Assembly: GCF_005930355.1 (NCBI RefSeq)
Contig: NZ_VDBO01000001.1
Location: 779,339-843,338, forward strand
Source: Paenibacillus sinopodophylli
GTDB lineage: Bacteria > Bacillota > Bacilli > Paenibacillales > Paenibacillaceae
DNA: 64,000 nt
Direction: 5' to 3'
Part shown: one piece after another, positions 1-9,781 of the stretch
How positions within the stretch are numbered: position 1 is the first letter of the stretch
Layout of the letters: each line of letters opens with the position of its first letter
Notes under the pieces: model-generated
The model's input: only the letters and a program-made list of their open reading frames with translations
Databases searched by the model: none
Told to the model about the DNA's origin: nothing
Program-made: the position numbers and the translations under genes

Positions 1-2
1 TC

Positions 3-374
3 ACCTTCTTAATGAGGCAATTTATGATGGGAGTTCCGAATGACTTCATTGAAGCAGCGAAAATTGATGGAGCAGGCTATCTTAGGGTGTACGCACAAAT
101 TTTACTGCCATTGTCTAAGCCAATTCTGGCAACAGCAGGAATTATTAAGTTCATATGGACTTGGAATGACTATCAGAATCCGTTGATTTTCTTGTTCAAA
201 AAGGAGCTATTTCCGCTACCGCTGGGCATTCAATTTTTCCGGCAGGAATACTCGAACAACGTTTCGTTAATGATGATGGCTGCAGTATCTGCAATCATTC
301 CGCTTATCATCGTCTTTATCATTCTCCAAAAGGAGGTGATTAACGGAATTACTGTTGGTGGAGTAAAAGGATAA
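3..374 (+). CDS. Carbohydrate ABC transporter permease, MalG-like (5' truncated by window edge)
   Basis: This is the C-terminal part of a CUT1-family inner-membrane permease. The frame is open to the window edge, so the true start lies upstream. The EAA loop that docks onto the ATPase is visible (EAAKIDGAG around residues 14-22), followed by two hydrophobic segments and the family's typical C-terminal ending (VKG). The solute-binding lipoprotein follows 77 bases downstream, and a YesM-type kinase, regulator and GH43 enzyme come next, so it probably imports plant-cell-wall oligosaccharides. The substrate is inferred from the neighbours only. Confidence 0.9.
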   Translation, partial: TFLMRQFMMGVPNDFIEAAKIDGAGYLRVYAQILLPLSKPILATAGIIKFIWTWNDYQNPLIFLFKKELFPLPLGIQFFRQEYSNNVSLMMMAAVSAIIPLIIVFIILQKEVINGITVGGVKG

Positions 375-451
375 TCTGGTTAACGCAAAGTCAAAATAAT
401 GTAAGCGAACGACTAGAAGGTAATTCATAATTAATAAAAAGGGGATGCAAA

Positions 452-1798
452 ATGAAAAAAATCATACTATTACTCACATTATGTTCATTGTTATTCGTGG
501 CAGCTTGCAGCAACAATGGCAATGGAAATCAGGGGAAACCCGTTGAATCCAATGCTGGTTCGGCAGCGGAAGAAGTCGTTACGTTGAAATTTTATACGAA
601 CGCTAAGGGTGAGAAGGGTGAACCCATGATGAACATCGTGGAAGCATTCAACGCTCAAAGCAAGAACGTCAAGGTCGAGCATGTAGCACTCGTTCAAAAT
701 AATGATTCACGTGAAATGCTTCAAAAATTGGATGTGTTATCTTCTTCAGGTGAAGCGGTTGATATTGTTCTTCTAAATAACGAAGGTTATGTGTTGGAAC
801 GTGCGGGTAACGGGATGTTATACCCGCTGGATGAATTCTACGAAGCGAACCAGATTAATGCGGAAGATGAATTCTATCGAAATCCGAAGTATGACGGAAA
901 GTATTACGGTGCAATGACTGATGCAAGCTTCTGGTATGTAGCCATCAACGAAAATCATTTGAAGGACGCCGGTTTGGACAAGCCTTCTTTCGATTGGACC
1001 TGGGATGATTTCAGAAAATATGCGAAAAAATTAAAGGAAAGCAAGGAAGGACGATTCGGAGCTTACTTCCATACTTTTGGGGAGTATGCCAACCTAATTG
1101 CGTACACCGATTTCAAGAATCCACAGCTAAAAGAAGATGGCACTTTGTTGTTTGATGATCCAAGCTTTGAATATTGGTTCAATCTCCGCAGAGGAATGGA
1201 AGTGGAAGATAAGTCCGTAAGGCCGCTTGCGGATGTATTGGCTGCCAAACAGCATTGGGCCACTGATTTCATGAATGGCACTACGAGCATGATGCCGATT
1301 GCAATGTATTCGCTTGATGAAGCGTTTCTAAATGATACAAGTTATCCGAGAGATTTCAATATTACGTTTGCACCGCTTCCTCGTTCATCCAAAGATGTGG
1401 AGCCAGGTTTAACAAGTATAGGCGGAAGTTACCTTTCCATTCATAAAAACTCGAAACATAAAGACGCTGCTTTTGAGTTTATCAAGTTCGCAACGATGGA
1501 AGGAGCGACATTATCGGGCAGAATCCCAGGCTGGAAAAAAGCTGACGGAAAAGCGATCGTGACCGAAATTGTTGGTGATAAAAAGAATCTGGTGGACATG
1601 GATGCTTTGATTGCTACACTCTTTGATGAGCGTGTCCGGACAGCTGGTTCATCTGTAATTAGCGTTCCTTATCAGCAACAGTTGAAGAAGGTTGCCGAAG
1701 GAGGAGTCACTAAGTTCTTGCTTGACGATGTACCGTTCGAAGAAGCGCGCACGTTTATGCTGGATGAAGGACAAAAGATCATCCAAAGCAATAAATAA
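452..1798 (+). CDS. Extracellular solute-binding lipoprotein (sugar ABC transporter)
   Basis: This is a 448-aa family 1 solute-binding protein. It has a lipoprotein signal with a clear lipobox (FVAAC, lipidated Cys near residue 19) followed by a Ser/Asn/Gly-rich linker, so it should be anchored on the outer face of the membrane. The body has the usual SBP layout, starting LKFYTNAKGEKGEP. Length is normal. A good ribosome binding site (AAAAAGGGG) precedes the ATG. It lies directly after the permease gene and before the two-component genes, and is likely the receptor for the oligosaccharide that the GH43 enzyme later trims. The exact sugar is not readable from sequence. Confidence 0.92.
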   Translation: MKKIILLLTLCSLLFVAACSNNGNGNQGKPVESNAGSAAEEVVTLKFYTNAKGEKGEPMMNIVEAFNAQSKNVKVEHVALVQNNDSREMLQKLDVLSSSGEAVDIVLLNNEGYVLERAGNGMLYPLDEFYEANQINAEDEFYRNPKYDGKYYGAMTDASFWYVAINENHLKDAGLDKPSFDWTWDDFRKYAKKLKESKEGRFGAYFHTFGEYANLIAYTDFKNPQLKEDGTLLFDDPSFEYWFNLRRGMEVEDKSVRPLADVLAAKQHWATDFMNGTTSMMPIAMYSLDEAFLNDTSYPRDFNITFAPLPRSSKDVEPGLTSIGGSYLSIHKNSKHKDAAFEFIKFATMEGATLSGRIPGWKKADGKAIVTEIVGDKKNLVDMDALIATLFDERVRTAGSSVISVPYQQQLKKVAEGGVTKFLLDDVPFEEARTFMLDEGQKIIQSNK

Positions 1799-1809
1799 TC
1801 GTTTGGATC

Positions 1810-1840
1810 GGGAGGTCGGCATATGCCGATTTCCCTGTTT
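1810..1840 (+). terminator. Stem-loop after the binding-protein gene
   Basis: GGGA pairs with TCCC around the perfect core TCGGCATATGCCGA and is followed by TGTTTTC. It sits just after the solute-binding gene and before the kinase. It may be a weak terminator or an mRNA-stabilising hairpin that lets the binding protein be made in excess. Confidence 0.6.
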
Positions 1841-1899
1841 TCATTATGGAGTTCGATTATAATTGTGTAAAATGGATCGTAGGATTGGGGGGATACTTC

Positions 1900-3672
1900 A
1901 TGCGTTGGTTGTACCGAATTTCGTTCTATCGTCAAATCCAATTAGCGCTTCTGCTCTTTCTTACCATTCCGTTGCTACTGATCTCGGTGATGTCCTATAT
2001 GACCAATAAACAGGCAAACGAAGAAAATGTCCGTTCAAACATGAAAGGCATTATCGGAACGCTAGCCAACGATATCTCCAAAACGGCAAACGATGTCATC
2101 TATACCGTCAATCAGTACTCAGCTTCACAGTTGAATCATTCTCATTCGGATTTGAGAAAATTAAAAGCGATAACGAGTTTCGAAACATTTGCGGACTATC
2201 AGTCCTATATGAGCATAGCAGAGAATATGTCATTTTACGTTGGGAAATTATCATTGTTGAACGTTCATGTATTGTACCTCAATCAAGCCTATTATCCGCT
2301 TGTCGGCTCTGCTAAACCGAGTGATATAGCATCGCTTCGCAAGGATGAACGTTTTGAGCATTTGCCAAAGAGCGAGGCTTCTACGGGAATCGTACAGTGG
2401 TTTCGAGAAGAACAAATGGGTAGCTTCGATGATGTCCTCCAATCATCCTATTATTTGTTCTTGAAAAAATCTATTTATGATCCCATTCGTCACGAAGTGC
2501 TGGGAACACTATTTGTTGGCATTCCCCATTCCTATTTTGATTCATTGTTCCATCATGCAGGTCAAGGGGTATTTTCCTTATATGAGCAGGATGGAAGTTT
2601 ATTAGCTGGTGTAGAAGGCAGTCCAGCCTATTTAATAGACGGGGCGGATTCAGGCAAAAAGAGAGAAACGGTACCCGTATCGGGAACGACTTGGACCTTG
2701 GTGTACGACCTAGACACAACTGCGGTATTTGGCGACATAACGCAACGCTTCTGGTATACGCTTCTTGCCGTTTGTATTGTGCTGTTCGTGTTTTTATTCA
2801 TATCAAGCGTCATCGCAAAAGGATTAAACAGACCTATCCATAAGTTAATGCGTGTCGCTTCACAATACGGAGAAGGAAATAGCTCTGTTCGTTACCTCGT
2901 CACAGGACAAAATGAGATTTCACTTCTTGGTAAATCGATTAATGACATGCTGGATAATATTAATGCGCTTATTAGCAAGTTGGAAAACGAACAGGAAGAG
3001 AAACGAACGATTGAATTGTATGCTTTGTTCTCCCAGATCCAGCCGCACTTCCTGTTCAATACGCTTAATTCCATCAAGTGTAATTTAGCCATTGAAGGTG
3101 ATCAGGTGCACAGCGAGACTATCGATTCATTAATGGCGTTATTGCGAGCTCACTTGAAGGTACACGAGCCATTAACCCTTGCAGATGAATGTAAGTTACT
3201 CTCACAATATATATCGATAATTCGAATGCGAAATCGGCTAAATATTAAGCTGGACATCTCACTGCCAGACCATTTTCGCGATGTAATGATTCCACGTCTA
3301 CTCCTGCAACCATTGGTTGAGAACAGTATTATTCATGGTTTTAACCGATCCATTTCCCATCCATTAATTGAAGTAAAGATTAGGGAAGCATTTCAAGGGA
3401 TCGAAATTCGAGTATCTGACAATGGCCGAGGAACTACTTTGGAACAGGTTTCCAGACTGAATCAAAAGTTTGAGCATGAGGTGGAACAAGCCCGTGATAG
3501 CGGAATTGGCTTGTATAACGTTTATCGGCGACTGAAGCTGACGTTTGGGAATTCAGCTCGACTTAGCATTGAGTTGAGCGAAGAGAATAGATTTGTGAGT
3601 AAAATATATATCCCCATGAATAAGGATAGAGAGGACAAACCCTATGTTGAAAGCGATGCTGGTCGACGATGA
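1900..3672 (+). CDS. YesM-type sensor histidine kinase
   Basis: This is a membrane sensor kinase of about 590 aa. I place the start at the ATG at 1900 (MRWLYRISFYRQ) because a GGGGGGA ribosome binding site lies just upstream; the ATG at 1846 has none. A first membrane helix (ALLLFLTIPLLLISVM) is followed by an extracellular sensor region, a second helix near residue 290 (LLAVCIVLFVFLFISSVI), a HAMP linker, the His-kinase box (QIQPHFLFNTLNS) and an ATPase domain with N and G boxes (ENSIIHGF, DNGRG, GIGLYNV). It overlaps the response regulator by 29 bases, so the two are translationally coupled. It probably senses the imported oligosaccharide through the binding protein. Confidence 0.93.
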   Translation: MRWLYRISFYRQIQLALLLFLTIPLLLISVMSYMTNKQANEENVRSNMKGIIGTLANDISKTANDVIYTVNQYSASQLNHSHSDLRKLKAITSFETFADYQSYMSIAENMSFYVGKLSLLNVHVLYLNQAYYPLVGSAKPSDIASLRKDERFEHLPKSEASTGIVQWFREEQMGSFDDVLQSSYYLFLKKSIYDPIRHEVLGTLFVGIPHSYFDSLFHHAGQGVFSLYEQDGSLLAGVEGSPAYLIDGADSGKKRETVPVSGTTWTLVYDLDTTAVFGDITQRFWYTLLAVCIVLFVFLFISSVIAKGLNRPIHKLMRVASQYGEGNSSVRYLVTGQNEISLLGKSINDMLDNINALISKLENEQEEKRTIELYALFSQIQPHFLFNTLNSIKCNLAIEGDQVHSETIDSLMALLRAHLKVHEPLTLADECKLLSQYISIIRMRNRLNIKLDISLPDHFRDVMIPRLLLQPLVENSIIHGFNRSISHPLIEVKIREAFQGIEIRVSDNGRGTTLEQVSRLNQKFEHEVEQARDSGIGLYNVYRRLKLTFGNSARLSIELSEENRFVSKIYIPMNKDREDKPYVESDAGRR

Positions 3673-5245
3673 TGCACCGGTGGTGGAATATTTGCGCAAA
3701 CTCATTCCATGGGAGTCTCTAACTATCCGTATATGTGCAGAAGCTTACTCGGCTGAGGAAGCTCTGGAACTTTTCACAGCGACCATGCCAGACATCTTAC
3801 TTACCGATATCGGTCTTCCGGATGGCAATGGAATCGAATTGGCTCGACGCCTTCGTGTTTTCAATCCCAAACTTCGTGTCATCTTCCTAACCTGTCACGA
3901 GGATTTTCAATATGTCAAAGAGGCTCTTCGGATTGAAGCGGATGATTATATCGTCAAAGATGAGTTAAATCCAGAAAAGATTGCTGAAAGTTTGAAAAAA
4001 GCAGTCTCGCGCTTTGATGATGAGCAAGATCAGTTGGAGAGAATGGCGTACAAGAGCGAAATGGCGCGAAATAAGGATGTACTTACCCAACAATTTTTTC
4101 AGGAGCTTTCTCATGGCGGAGATCTAAGAGCGCTGCTCGAGCACGGGACAAGATTAGGTATATTATGGACGGAAGATTCGCGATATGCCGTAGGTTTATG
4201 TCACTTGGACAGAGGAGATCTTATTGAAGTTTATCAAAGTGATCGAACGGAATTGGTACGATATGCTGCATATAACATTGCTGTGGAGTTGTCTGAGCAT
4301 ACGACTGTGACCATATTCTATTCGAAAGACGGACGCCTTTGGTGCATTGCTTGCTCGAAAGAAGAGGATGTGATGGCAGACTTAGACAAGTTTGGTACTC
4401 AGCTTCGTGAGAAGCTGCTCAAGTACTTAAAGGTCGAAAGTTATATCATAACCACAGAAGAGGATTGCGTCTTGCCTGAACTTGGGAAACGGATCATTGC
4501 AACTAAGAAGCATTTCGAACATGACTTTTATAATATAAACACGAATGAACCACGAGCCTTGTTGAGCAGCAAAGAACATGAAGAGAATCGAATGGAGACA
4601 TTGGCGGTAAAATGGATGGAAGCTCTACATCTTACAAACGATTCATCCGCGCATATCTATTTGTTCAATCTAGAGAAATCCATGTATGTAGTTGCATTAG
4701 CACCTGCGGATGCGAAGGAACTGTTGCTGCGATGGGTTCAGGAAGCAACTGTACGGAGTGGTCGCTCATTAGCTGCAGATATTCAGGAGGATATCGGCAA
4801 GTCCGTTCGATTGAATGAAGCGTTTCGAATCGTTCGTTGGTTTATGAAGGCTCTCATAACAAGTGCTAGGTCATTTTCTCAAGACGAGAGTACGATGAAC
4901 CCAGATCTGAAAGCGATTAATCGGTTTATTCGAGAAAACATCTATCGAAATATAACATCAATTGATATCGCTCGCCACTTGCATCTAAATCCAAGCTACT
5001 TCTCTCGTTACTTTAAGAAAATGACGGGTATAACTGTAACAGACCACGTACATTTATTGAAAATGGAGGAAGCGAAGCTGCTGCTTACGGAAAAAGGAGA
5101 AACGGCAGAAAACATTGCTTATATGTTGGGCTATTCTGATCGCGGTTATTTTTCAAGAGTATTCAAAAAGTATGTTTCCTTAAGTCTAAGCGAATACAAA
5201 CAACGATACTATTCAGAAATGGAGAATAATGATGGAGAGCAATAA
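3644..5245 (+). CDS. Response regulator, REC domain plus AraC-type DNA-binding domain
   Basis: This is a 533-aa YesN-like regulator. The N-terminal receiver domain shows the acidic pocket (VDDDAP) and the phosphoacceptor Asp in LLTDIGLPDG near residue 55, with the switch Lys in YIVKDE. A long middle region follows, and two AraC helix-turn-helix motifs occupy roughly residues 430-525 (SIDIARHLHLNPSYFSRYFKK, then ENIAYMLGYSDRGYFSRVFK). It overlaps the kinase upstream and the GH43 gene downstream, so the three are one transcription unit. It most likely activates the transporter genes of this locus. Confidence 0.93.
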   Translation: MLKAMLVDDDAPVVEYLRKLIPWESLTIRICAEAYSAEEALELFTATMPDILLTDIGLPDGNGIELARRLRVFNPKLRVIFLTCHEDFQYVKEALRIEADDYIVKDELNPEKIAESLKKAVSRFDDEQDQLERMAYKSEMARNKDVLTQQFFQELSHGGDLRALLEHGTRLGILWTEDSRYAVGLCHLDRGDLIEVYQSDRTELVRYAAYNIAVELSEHTTVTIFYSKDGRLWCIACSKEEDVMADLDKFGTQLREKLLKYLKVESYIITTEEDCVLPELGKRIIATKKHFEHDFYNINTNEPRALLSSKEHEENRMETLAVKWMEALHLTNDSSAHIYLFNLEKSMYVVALAPADAKELLLRWVQEATVRSGRSLAADIQEDIGKSVRLNEAFRIVRWFMKALITSARSFSQDESTMNPDLKAINRFIRENIYRNITSIDIARHLHLNPSYFSRYFKKMTGITVTDHVHLLKMEEAKLLLTEKGETAENIAYMLGYSDRGYFSRVFKKYVSLSLSEYKQRYYSEMENNDGEQ

Positions 5246-6800
5246 TCGTATAAATATTCAGAATAGTTACCCATGGATAGCCGACCAAGGTGACGGTACT
5301 TTCGTTAATCCGATCCTACATGCCGATTACTCCGATCCAGATGTGGTACGTGTAAATGATGACTTCTACATGACCGCTTCCAGTTTTGGTCATATTCCCG
5401 GACTGCCTATTCTTCATTCGAAGGATCTTGTGAATTGGCGATTAATCAATCATGCGATCTTACGTATGCCGATTACGGCCTATAATCAGCCGCAGCATGG
5501 AAATGGTGTATGGGCACCAAGCATCCGCTATCATAACGGACAATATTGGATCTTCTATGGTGATCCGGATGTTGGTGTATTTATGACAACAGCACAAGAT
5601 CCAGCAGGTATATGGAGTGAGCTGCATCTTGTTATGGAAGGGCAAGGTATTATTGATGCTTGCCCATTCTGGGATGACGATGGCGAGGCGTATTTGGTTC
5701 ATGCCTATGCACATAGCCGTAGCGGTATTAAACATCGATTGCAAATACGAAGGATGTCGTCTGACGGAAAAGAAATACGCGATGAAGGTGTCATTATTGT
5801 CGACGACCCTTCACGTCATCCAACGATTGAAGGTCCTAAGATGTATAAGCGCGAGGGGATATATTATGTGTTTGCCCCAGCTGGGGGAGTCGAGACAGGC
5901 TGGCAAACAGTGCTGCGTTCCGAGCATCCGCTAGGTCCTTACGAAGCCCGTATTGTTCTTCAACAAGGTGAGACGCCTGTGAATGGTCCGCATCAAGGTG
6001 CGTTTGTGGAGCTTGCATCCGGAGAATCTTGGTTTGTGCATTTCCAGCATAAGGATGCGTATGGGCGAATCGTTCACTTACAACCAATGGAATGGAAGGC
6101 TGGTTGGCCGATTATTGGTATTGATCAGGATGGAGATGGGATCGGTGAGCCTGTCATGCGTGCACCAAAGCCGAATGTGGGGGATAACATTCATCCGATT
6201 GAAGCACCAGCTTCCACTGATACATTCGATTCTCCTCAACTAGGCTTACAATGGCAGTGGCAAGCTAATCCACAGGATAACTGGTATTCTCTTTCAGAGA
6301 GAAGCGGATATCTTCGTTTATACACACAAACAAGGCAAGAGGGACAACATTCGTTGTATCAGGCACCTTGCCTTATCATGCAAAAATTTCCTGCACTTGC
6401 GTTCGAGGTAACGACGAGCTTTGATGTATCTGGTTTCCAACAAGGAGACAGAACGGGTTTAATCATCTTTGGTTATCAATATTCAGCATTAACGTATGTG
6501 TTAGACGCTGAGGCAGGTCCTCAAATTCAATTACTTGAAGGGGATATGGATAGCGAGAGCATGATTTGGAAGCTTCCAATGGCCAGCTCAAGCAGGTTGT
6601 GGTTTAAGGTTTCAGTCGAAGCAGGGGCTGTTTGTCGGTTTCAATATAGCCCGGACGGAGAACGGTTCGAGAGGATTGATCATACACCATTTCAAGCTAC
6701 AGTCAGTAAGTGGGTCGGAGCGAAAGTAGGGCTATATGCTCAAGCCAATCAAGAGGCTGGAGGTTATGTTGATTTTGATGATTTCATCGTTACTCGGTAG
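5229..6800 (+). CDS. Glycoside hydrolase family 43 (beta-xylosidase/arabinofuranosidase type)
   Basis: This 523-aa protein has the GH43 five-bladed propeller. The catalytic Asp base lies in HADYSDPDVV (about D36), the pKa-modulating Asp in ACPFWDDDGEAYLVHAY and the Glu acid in TIEGPKMYKREG. The last ~190 residues form the beta-sandwich domain usual in GH43 xylosidases. No signal peptide is seen, so it should act in the cytoplasm on imported oligosaccharides. The start overlaps the end of the response regulator by 17 bases. Xylo- or arabino-oligosaccharide specificity is inferred from the family, not proven. Confidence 0.9.
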   Translation: MMESNNRINIQNSYPWIADQGDGTFVNPILHADYSDPDVVRVNDDFYMTASSFGHIPGLPILHSKDLVNWRLINHAILRMPITAYNQPQHGNGVWAPSIRYHNGQYWIFYGDPDVGVFMTTAQDPAGIWSELHLVMEGQGIIDACPFWDDDGEAYLVHAYAHSRSGIKHRLQIRRMSSDGKEIRDEGVIIVDDPSRHPTIEGPKMYKREGIYYVFAPAGGVETGWQTVLRSEHPLGPYEARIVLQQGETPVNGPHQGAFVELASGESWFVHFQHKDAYGRIVHLQPMEWKAGWPIIGIDQDGDGIGEPVMRAPKPNVGDNIHPIEAPASTDTFDSPQLGLQWQWQANPQDNWYSLSERSGYLRLYTQTRQEGQHSLYQAPCLIMQKFPALAFEVTTSFDVSGFQQGDRTGLIIFGYQYSALTYVLDAEAGPQIQLLEGDMDSESMIWKLPMASSSRLWFKVSVEAGAVCRFQYSPDGERFERIDHTPFQATVSKWVGAKVGLYAQANQEAGGYVDFDDFIVTR

Positions 6801-6850
6801 TTGTCATTTCTAAAAACAGGGTCAGTTAAAGGAACAACAGGAATAAGGAA

Positions 6851-6893
6851 AGCAAAAGCCAGTAGAAATCTTCTAACGGCTTTTTGCTTATTT
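6851..6893 (+). terminator. Rho-independent terminator after the GH43 gene
   Basis: AGCAAAAGCC (6851-6860) pairs with GGCTTTTTGCT (6878-6888), and a T-rich tail follows. It lies between convergent genes and may also serve the ATPase gene on the other strand. Confidence 0.75.
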
Positions 6894-6895
6894 AC

Positions 6896-9007
6896 TTATT
6901 GTGAGTCCATATGTTTTTTTCTTTCAATCAATATAGTTAAACTAACGAGCGTAACAAATATGGTTGCTCCCATATCGGAGAGGATGGCAATCCATAATGT
7001 GAGCCACCCGGGAATGGTAAGCAAAAGAGCAATTACTTTTAGTCCGAGTGAGACGATAATATTGAAGCGAATAATACGATTTACCTTTTTGGCAACCGAA
7101 ACGGCTTCTGGAAGTTTGCCTAGATGATCCTGCATTAAGACGATATCCGCTGTCTCGATGGCACTATCCGTTCCTTTGCCCATCGCAATGCCTAGCTGCG
7201 CAGAAGCGAGGGCGGGAGCGTCATTAATACCATCGCCAATCATGGCTACATGATGATTCACTGAGAGTTCTTTAATTCGTTTTACTTTACCCTCTGGAAG
7301 AAGATTTCCATAAAATTCGGAAACTCCGACGGCTGAAGCCACTTTCTCTGCTGTCTTCTGATGATCGCCTGTTAACATGATCGTTCTTTTAATCCCTAGT
7401 TTGTGTAAGGATTCAATGACAGAGCGGCTTTCTTCTCGTATTTCGTCAGCAATTCCGAACATGCCAAGTACTTCTTCCTCATCTGCTACCAAGACGAGGG
7501 TAAGACCTTCTTCTTTTAATTGTTCGACGCGGGTTTGTATGGAGTCAGGTATAATAATGTGCGCCATGCTTTTTTCATTCCCGAGCCAATACATCTGACC
7601 GTTCACTTTCGCTTTAATCCCTCGACCAGTAATCGTTTGAATTTCATCCGGTTCAGAAACGACGATGTTTCTACTGTCCATTTCTTTCATAATCGCTTTC
7701 GCCAGTGGGTGAGATGATGACCTTTCAATGGCTCCAGCAACAACAAAGAATCGTTCTTCGTCATAGACCTCCAATTGAGCCACATGTGGTTCCCCTTTAG
7801 TCAACGTCCCTGTTTTATCAAATGCAAGTGAATCAATCTTACCGAGCTGCTCAAGGAACACTCCACCTTTAACCAGTACACCGTTCCGTGCATTTCTCGT
7901 AATTCCTGAAACAATCGCAATAGGGGAGGAAAGAATCAGCGCACAAGGGCAACCAACAATTAAAACAGATAAGCCTTGATAAAGCCACGTCATCCAATCT
8001 CCTTGAAAGAGGAGAGGGGGGATAAGCATAACAAGAGCTGCAACAAGCATGATGAGGGGTGTATAGTACTTCGCGAACTTGTTAATAAAAAGTTCAGTTG
8101 GTGTTTTTGTTTCTTGTGCTTCTTGAACGAGATGAAGAATTTTTGCCAAGGATGAATCCTCATAAGCTTTATTTATACGAACGAGTAGAAGACCCTCATT
8201 ATTAATGCTTCCACCGTAAACAATCTCACCTGATTCTTTCTCAATCGGAAGCGATTCACCTGTAATGGCAGCCTCATTCACCGAACTTTTACCTTGGGAG
8301 ACGATACCATCTGATGGGATTTTCTCACCAGGCTTTATCTTTACGAAATCACCGACTTGAAGAGAGGAAATCGGAACAATTATTTCTTGACCATTCTCTA
8401 CCTTTAAGGCTTCCTTAGGAGCAACTTGTAATAAAGTTTCCATAGAACGACGAGCTTTTTCCATACCATAGCCTTCAAGCAACTCATTTAGACCAAACAG
8501 GATCGCGACGAGCGTAGCTTCTTTCCATTCACCAATGGATACAGCTCCTACTAATGCTATGGTCATTAAAGTATCAATATTGAATTTTAATTTGAATAGG
8601 TTTTTCAATCCTCTAAAGAAAGTGGTGTAACCACTAATAATCGTAGCGAATACATATAAAAGAATGACGGTTTGTTTGTCGAGGACACCATCTAACCATA
8701 ATGCGGCAACATAGATTACACCAGATGTAATGAGCAATGTAAGCATCTTCATATTTCCTTCAGAATGACTGTGATCATGGTCACTATGGTCGTGACCAGT
8801 ATTCGTTTCCGAACTTTTCTCAATGTATGCATGGTCCGATCTCAAAATCTTCTTGACATCAGTCATTGAGACCAACGGATTTAACGTTAATATTCCAGAA
8901 TTATAGCTAAGTTTGGCATCCTCGCCATGTTCTAATTGTTGAATCTCTTCCTCCATTCTTAGGGCGCATCCACTACAAGAAAGCCCCTTTATCCGATATT
9001 CATTCAT
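6896..9007 (-). CDS. cadA: Heavy-metal P1B-type ATPase (Cd/Zn/Co efflux, CadA-like)
   Basis: This is a membrane pump of about 703 aa that exports soft divalent metals. I set the start at 9007 (MNEYRIKGLS), where an AAGGA site lies just upstream; the longer frame to 9118 runs through the promoter. The order of domains is: an N-terminal HMA metal-binding domain with GLSCSGC, a His-rich stretch (HDHSDHDHSHSE), paired membrane helices, the TGES actuator loop, the CPC metal-binding helix (VGCPCALI), the phosphorylation motif DKTGT, an HP motif (SSHPLAKA) and the hinge GDGINDAP. The CPC plus His-rich tail favours Zn/Cd/Co over Cu. It stands alone; no cadC gene is adjacent, although a CadC-type operator is present. 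Confidence 0.93.
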   Translation of the reverse strand: MNEYRIKGLSCSGCALRMEEEIQQLEHGEDAKLSYNSGILTLNPLVSMTDVKKILRSDHAYIEKSSETNTGHDHSDHDHSHSEGNMKMLTLLITSGVIYVAALWLDGVLDKQTVILLYVFATIISGYTTFFRGLKNLFKLKFNIDTLMTIALVGAVSIGEWKEATLVAILFGLNELLEGYGMEKARRSMETLLQVAPKEALKVENGQEIIVPISSLQVGDFVKIKPGEKIPSDGIVSQGKSSVNEAAITGESLPIEKESGEIVYGGSINNEGLLLVRINKAYEDSSLAKILHLVQEAQETKTPTELFINKFAKYYTPLIMLVAALVMLIPPLLFQGDWMTWLYQGLSVLIVGCPCALILSSPIAIVSGITRNARNGVLVKGGVFLEQLGKIDSLAFDKTGTLTKGEPHVAQLEVYDEERFFVVAGAIERSSSHPLAKAIMKEMDSRNIVVSEPDEIQTITGRGIKAKVNGQMYWLGNEKSMAHIIIPDSIQTRVEQLKEEGLTLVLVADEEEVLGMFGIADEIREESRSVIESLHKLGIKRTIMLTGDHQKTAEKVASAVGVSEFYGNLLPEGKVKRIKELSVNHHVAMIGDGINDAPALASAQLGIAMGKGTDSAIETADIVLMQDHLGKLPEAVSVAKKVNRIIRFNIIVSLGLKVIALLLTIPGWLTLWIAILSDMGATIFVTLVSLTILIERKKHMDSQ

Positions 9008-9031
9008 TAGACATCCTTCTTTCAAAGTATT

Positions 9032-9051
9032 ATATGAACACTTGATCATAT
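9032..9051 (-). promoter_or_regulatory. ArsR/CadC-type metal operator
   Basis: The 20 bases fit ATATGANCANNTGNTCATAT, the imperfect 12-2-12 dyad bound by SmtB/CzrA/CadC repressors. It touches the -10 box of the ATPase promoter, so a metal-released repressor would block polymerase. No ArsR-family gene is seen nearby. Confidence 0.7.
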
Positions 9052-9078
9052 GATATGCAATTCCATTATATATGTCAA
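9050..9078 (-). promoter_or_regulatory. Sigma-A promoter of the metal ATPase gene
   Basis: On the minus strand a perfect -35 TTGACA (complement of 9073-9078) is separated by 17 bases from the -10 TATCAT (complement of 9050-9055). The metal operator overlaps the -10. Confidence 0.75.
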
Positions 9079-9112
9079 ACTTATTCTCTCCAGTTAGACG
9101 TAGAAAAGTGAA

Positions 9113-9151
9113 AACCACCGGACTGCTCCTAAGGAACAGTTCGATGGTTCG
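9113..9151 (-). terminator. Terminator of the SLH-domain gene
   Basis: An imperfect hairpin (AACC-CCG-ACTG on one arm, CAGT-CG-GGTT on the other) is followed on the minus strand by TTTTCACTTTT. It lies just past the stop codon of the SLH gene. Confidence 0.55.
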
Positions 9152-9160
9152 TTAATCGTT

Positions 9161-9781
9161 CTATAATGTTATTAGTTGAGCACATTCACCACGGGTTAAT
9201 AATTGTCGTGGTTGAATGTGTTTAGTACTATCTCCTTCAACAATATTTGCTTGTAATACGTTTATAACAGAATCTTTTGCCCAATCTGAGATATTGTTAT
9301 AATCCACATATTGTTGCAAACTGACTGAATCAGAAGCTAATGCTGTTAGCTGTGATATATTTAGTGCTCTTGCAATAATTACAAAGGCATGCTCACGTAT
9401 AAGAAATTGCTCAGGGTTAAATATTTGATCTGTAAATCCTTGAATTAAGCCATATGAATTGGCTACTCTGATTCCTGATTCGTGCCATTTGTCTTGACTG
9501 ACATCTGTGAAACTGGAAGGGGGTAATCCTGACGTAGCGCTCGTTAAGCCCAAACCGCGCGCTATAATGGATGCAAATTCTGCTCTAGATACGTATTTCG
9601 AAACATTAAAATTCCTAAGCTCATCACCGAATAGTATGCCATGATTCGCAAGATTAGAGATAGCTTTTTCTGCCCAGTGACCATTTGTGTCAGAAAAAGT
9701 TACTGGATTATTTAAAACTGGAACAACAGTTCCGGTTGAAACAGTGTGAATGATCATAAAGCTCTTACCATTCTCCAACAA
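9161..9781 (-). pseudogene. S-layer homology (SLH) domain protein, N-terminally truncated
   Basis: About 206 residues remain, carrying three SLH repeats: about residues 28-65 (FSDTNGHWAEKAISNLANHG), 90-130 (FTDVSQDKWHESGIRVANSY) and 150-200 (YVDYNNISDWAKDSVINVLQ). SLH triplets bind pyruvylated secondary cell-wall polymer and anchor exoproteins to the surface. There is no signal peptide, the only start is a TTG without a ribosome binding site, and the frame stops at a point where sequence similar to a DGQHR gene begins on the other strand. I therefore read it as the 3' end of a larger exported protein cut by a recombination event. A short functional protein is unlikely without a secretion signal. 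Confidence 0.7.

Noticed and set aside
401..420. Possible cre box (TGTAAGCG...) before the first binding-protein gene
   Set aside because: Only the left half fits; the right half lacks the needed bases.
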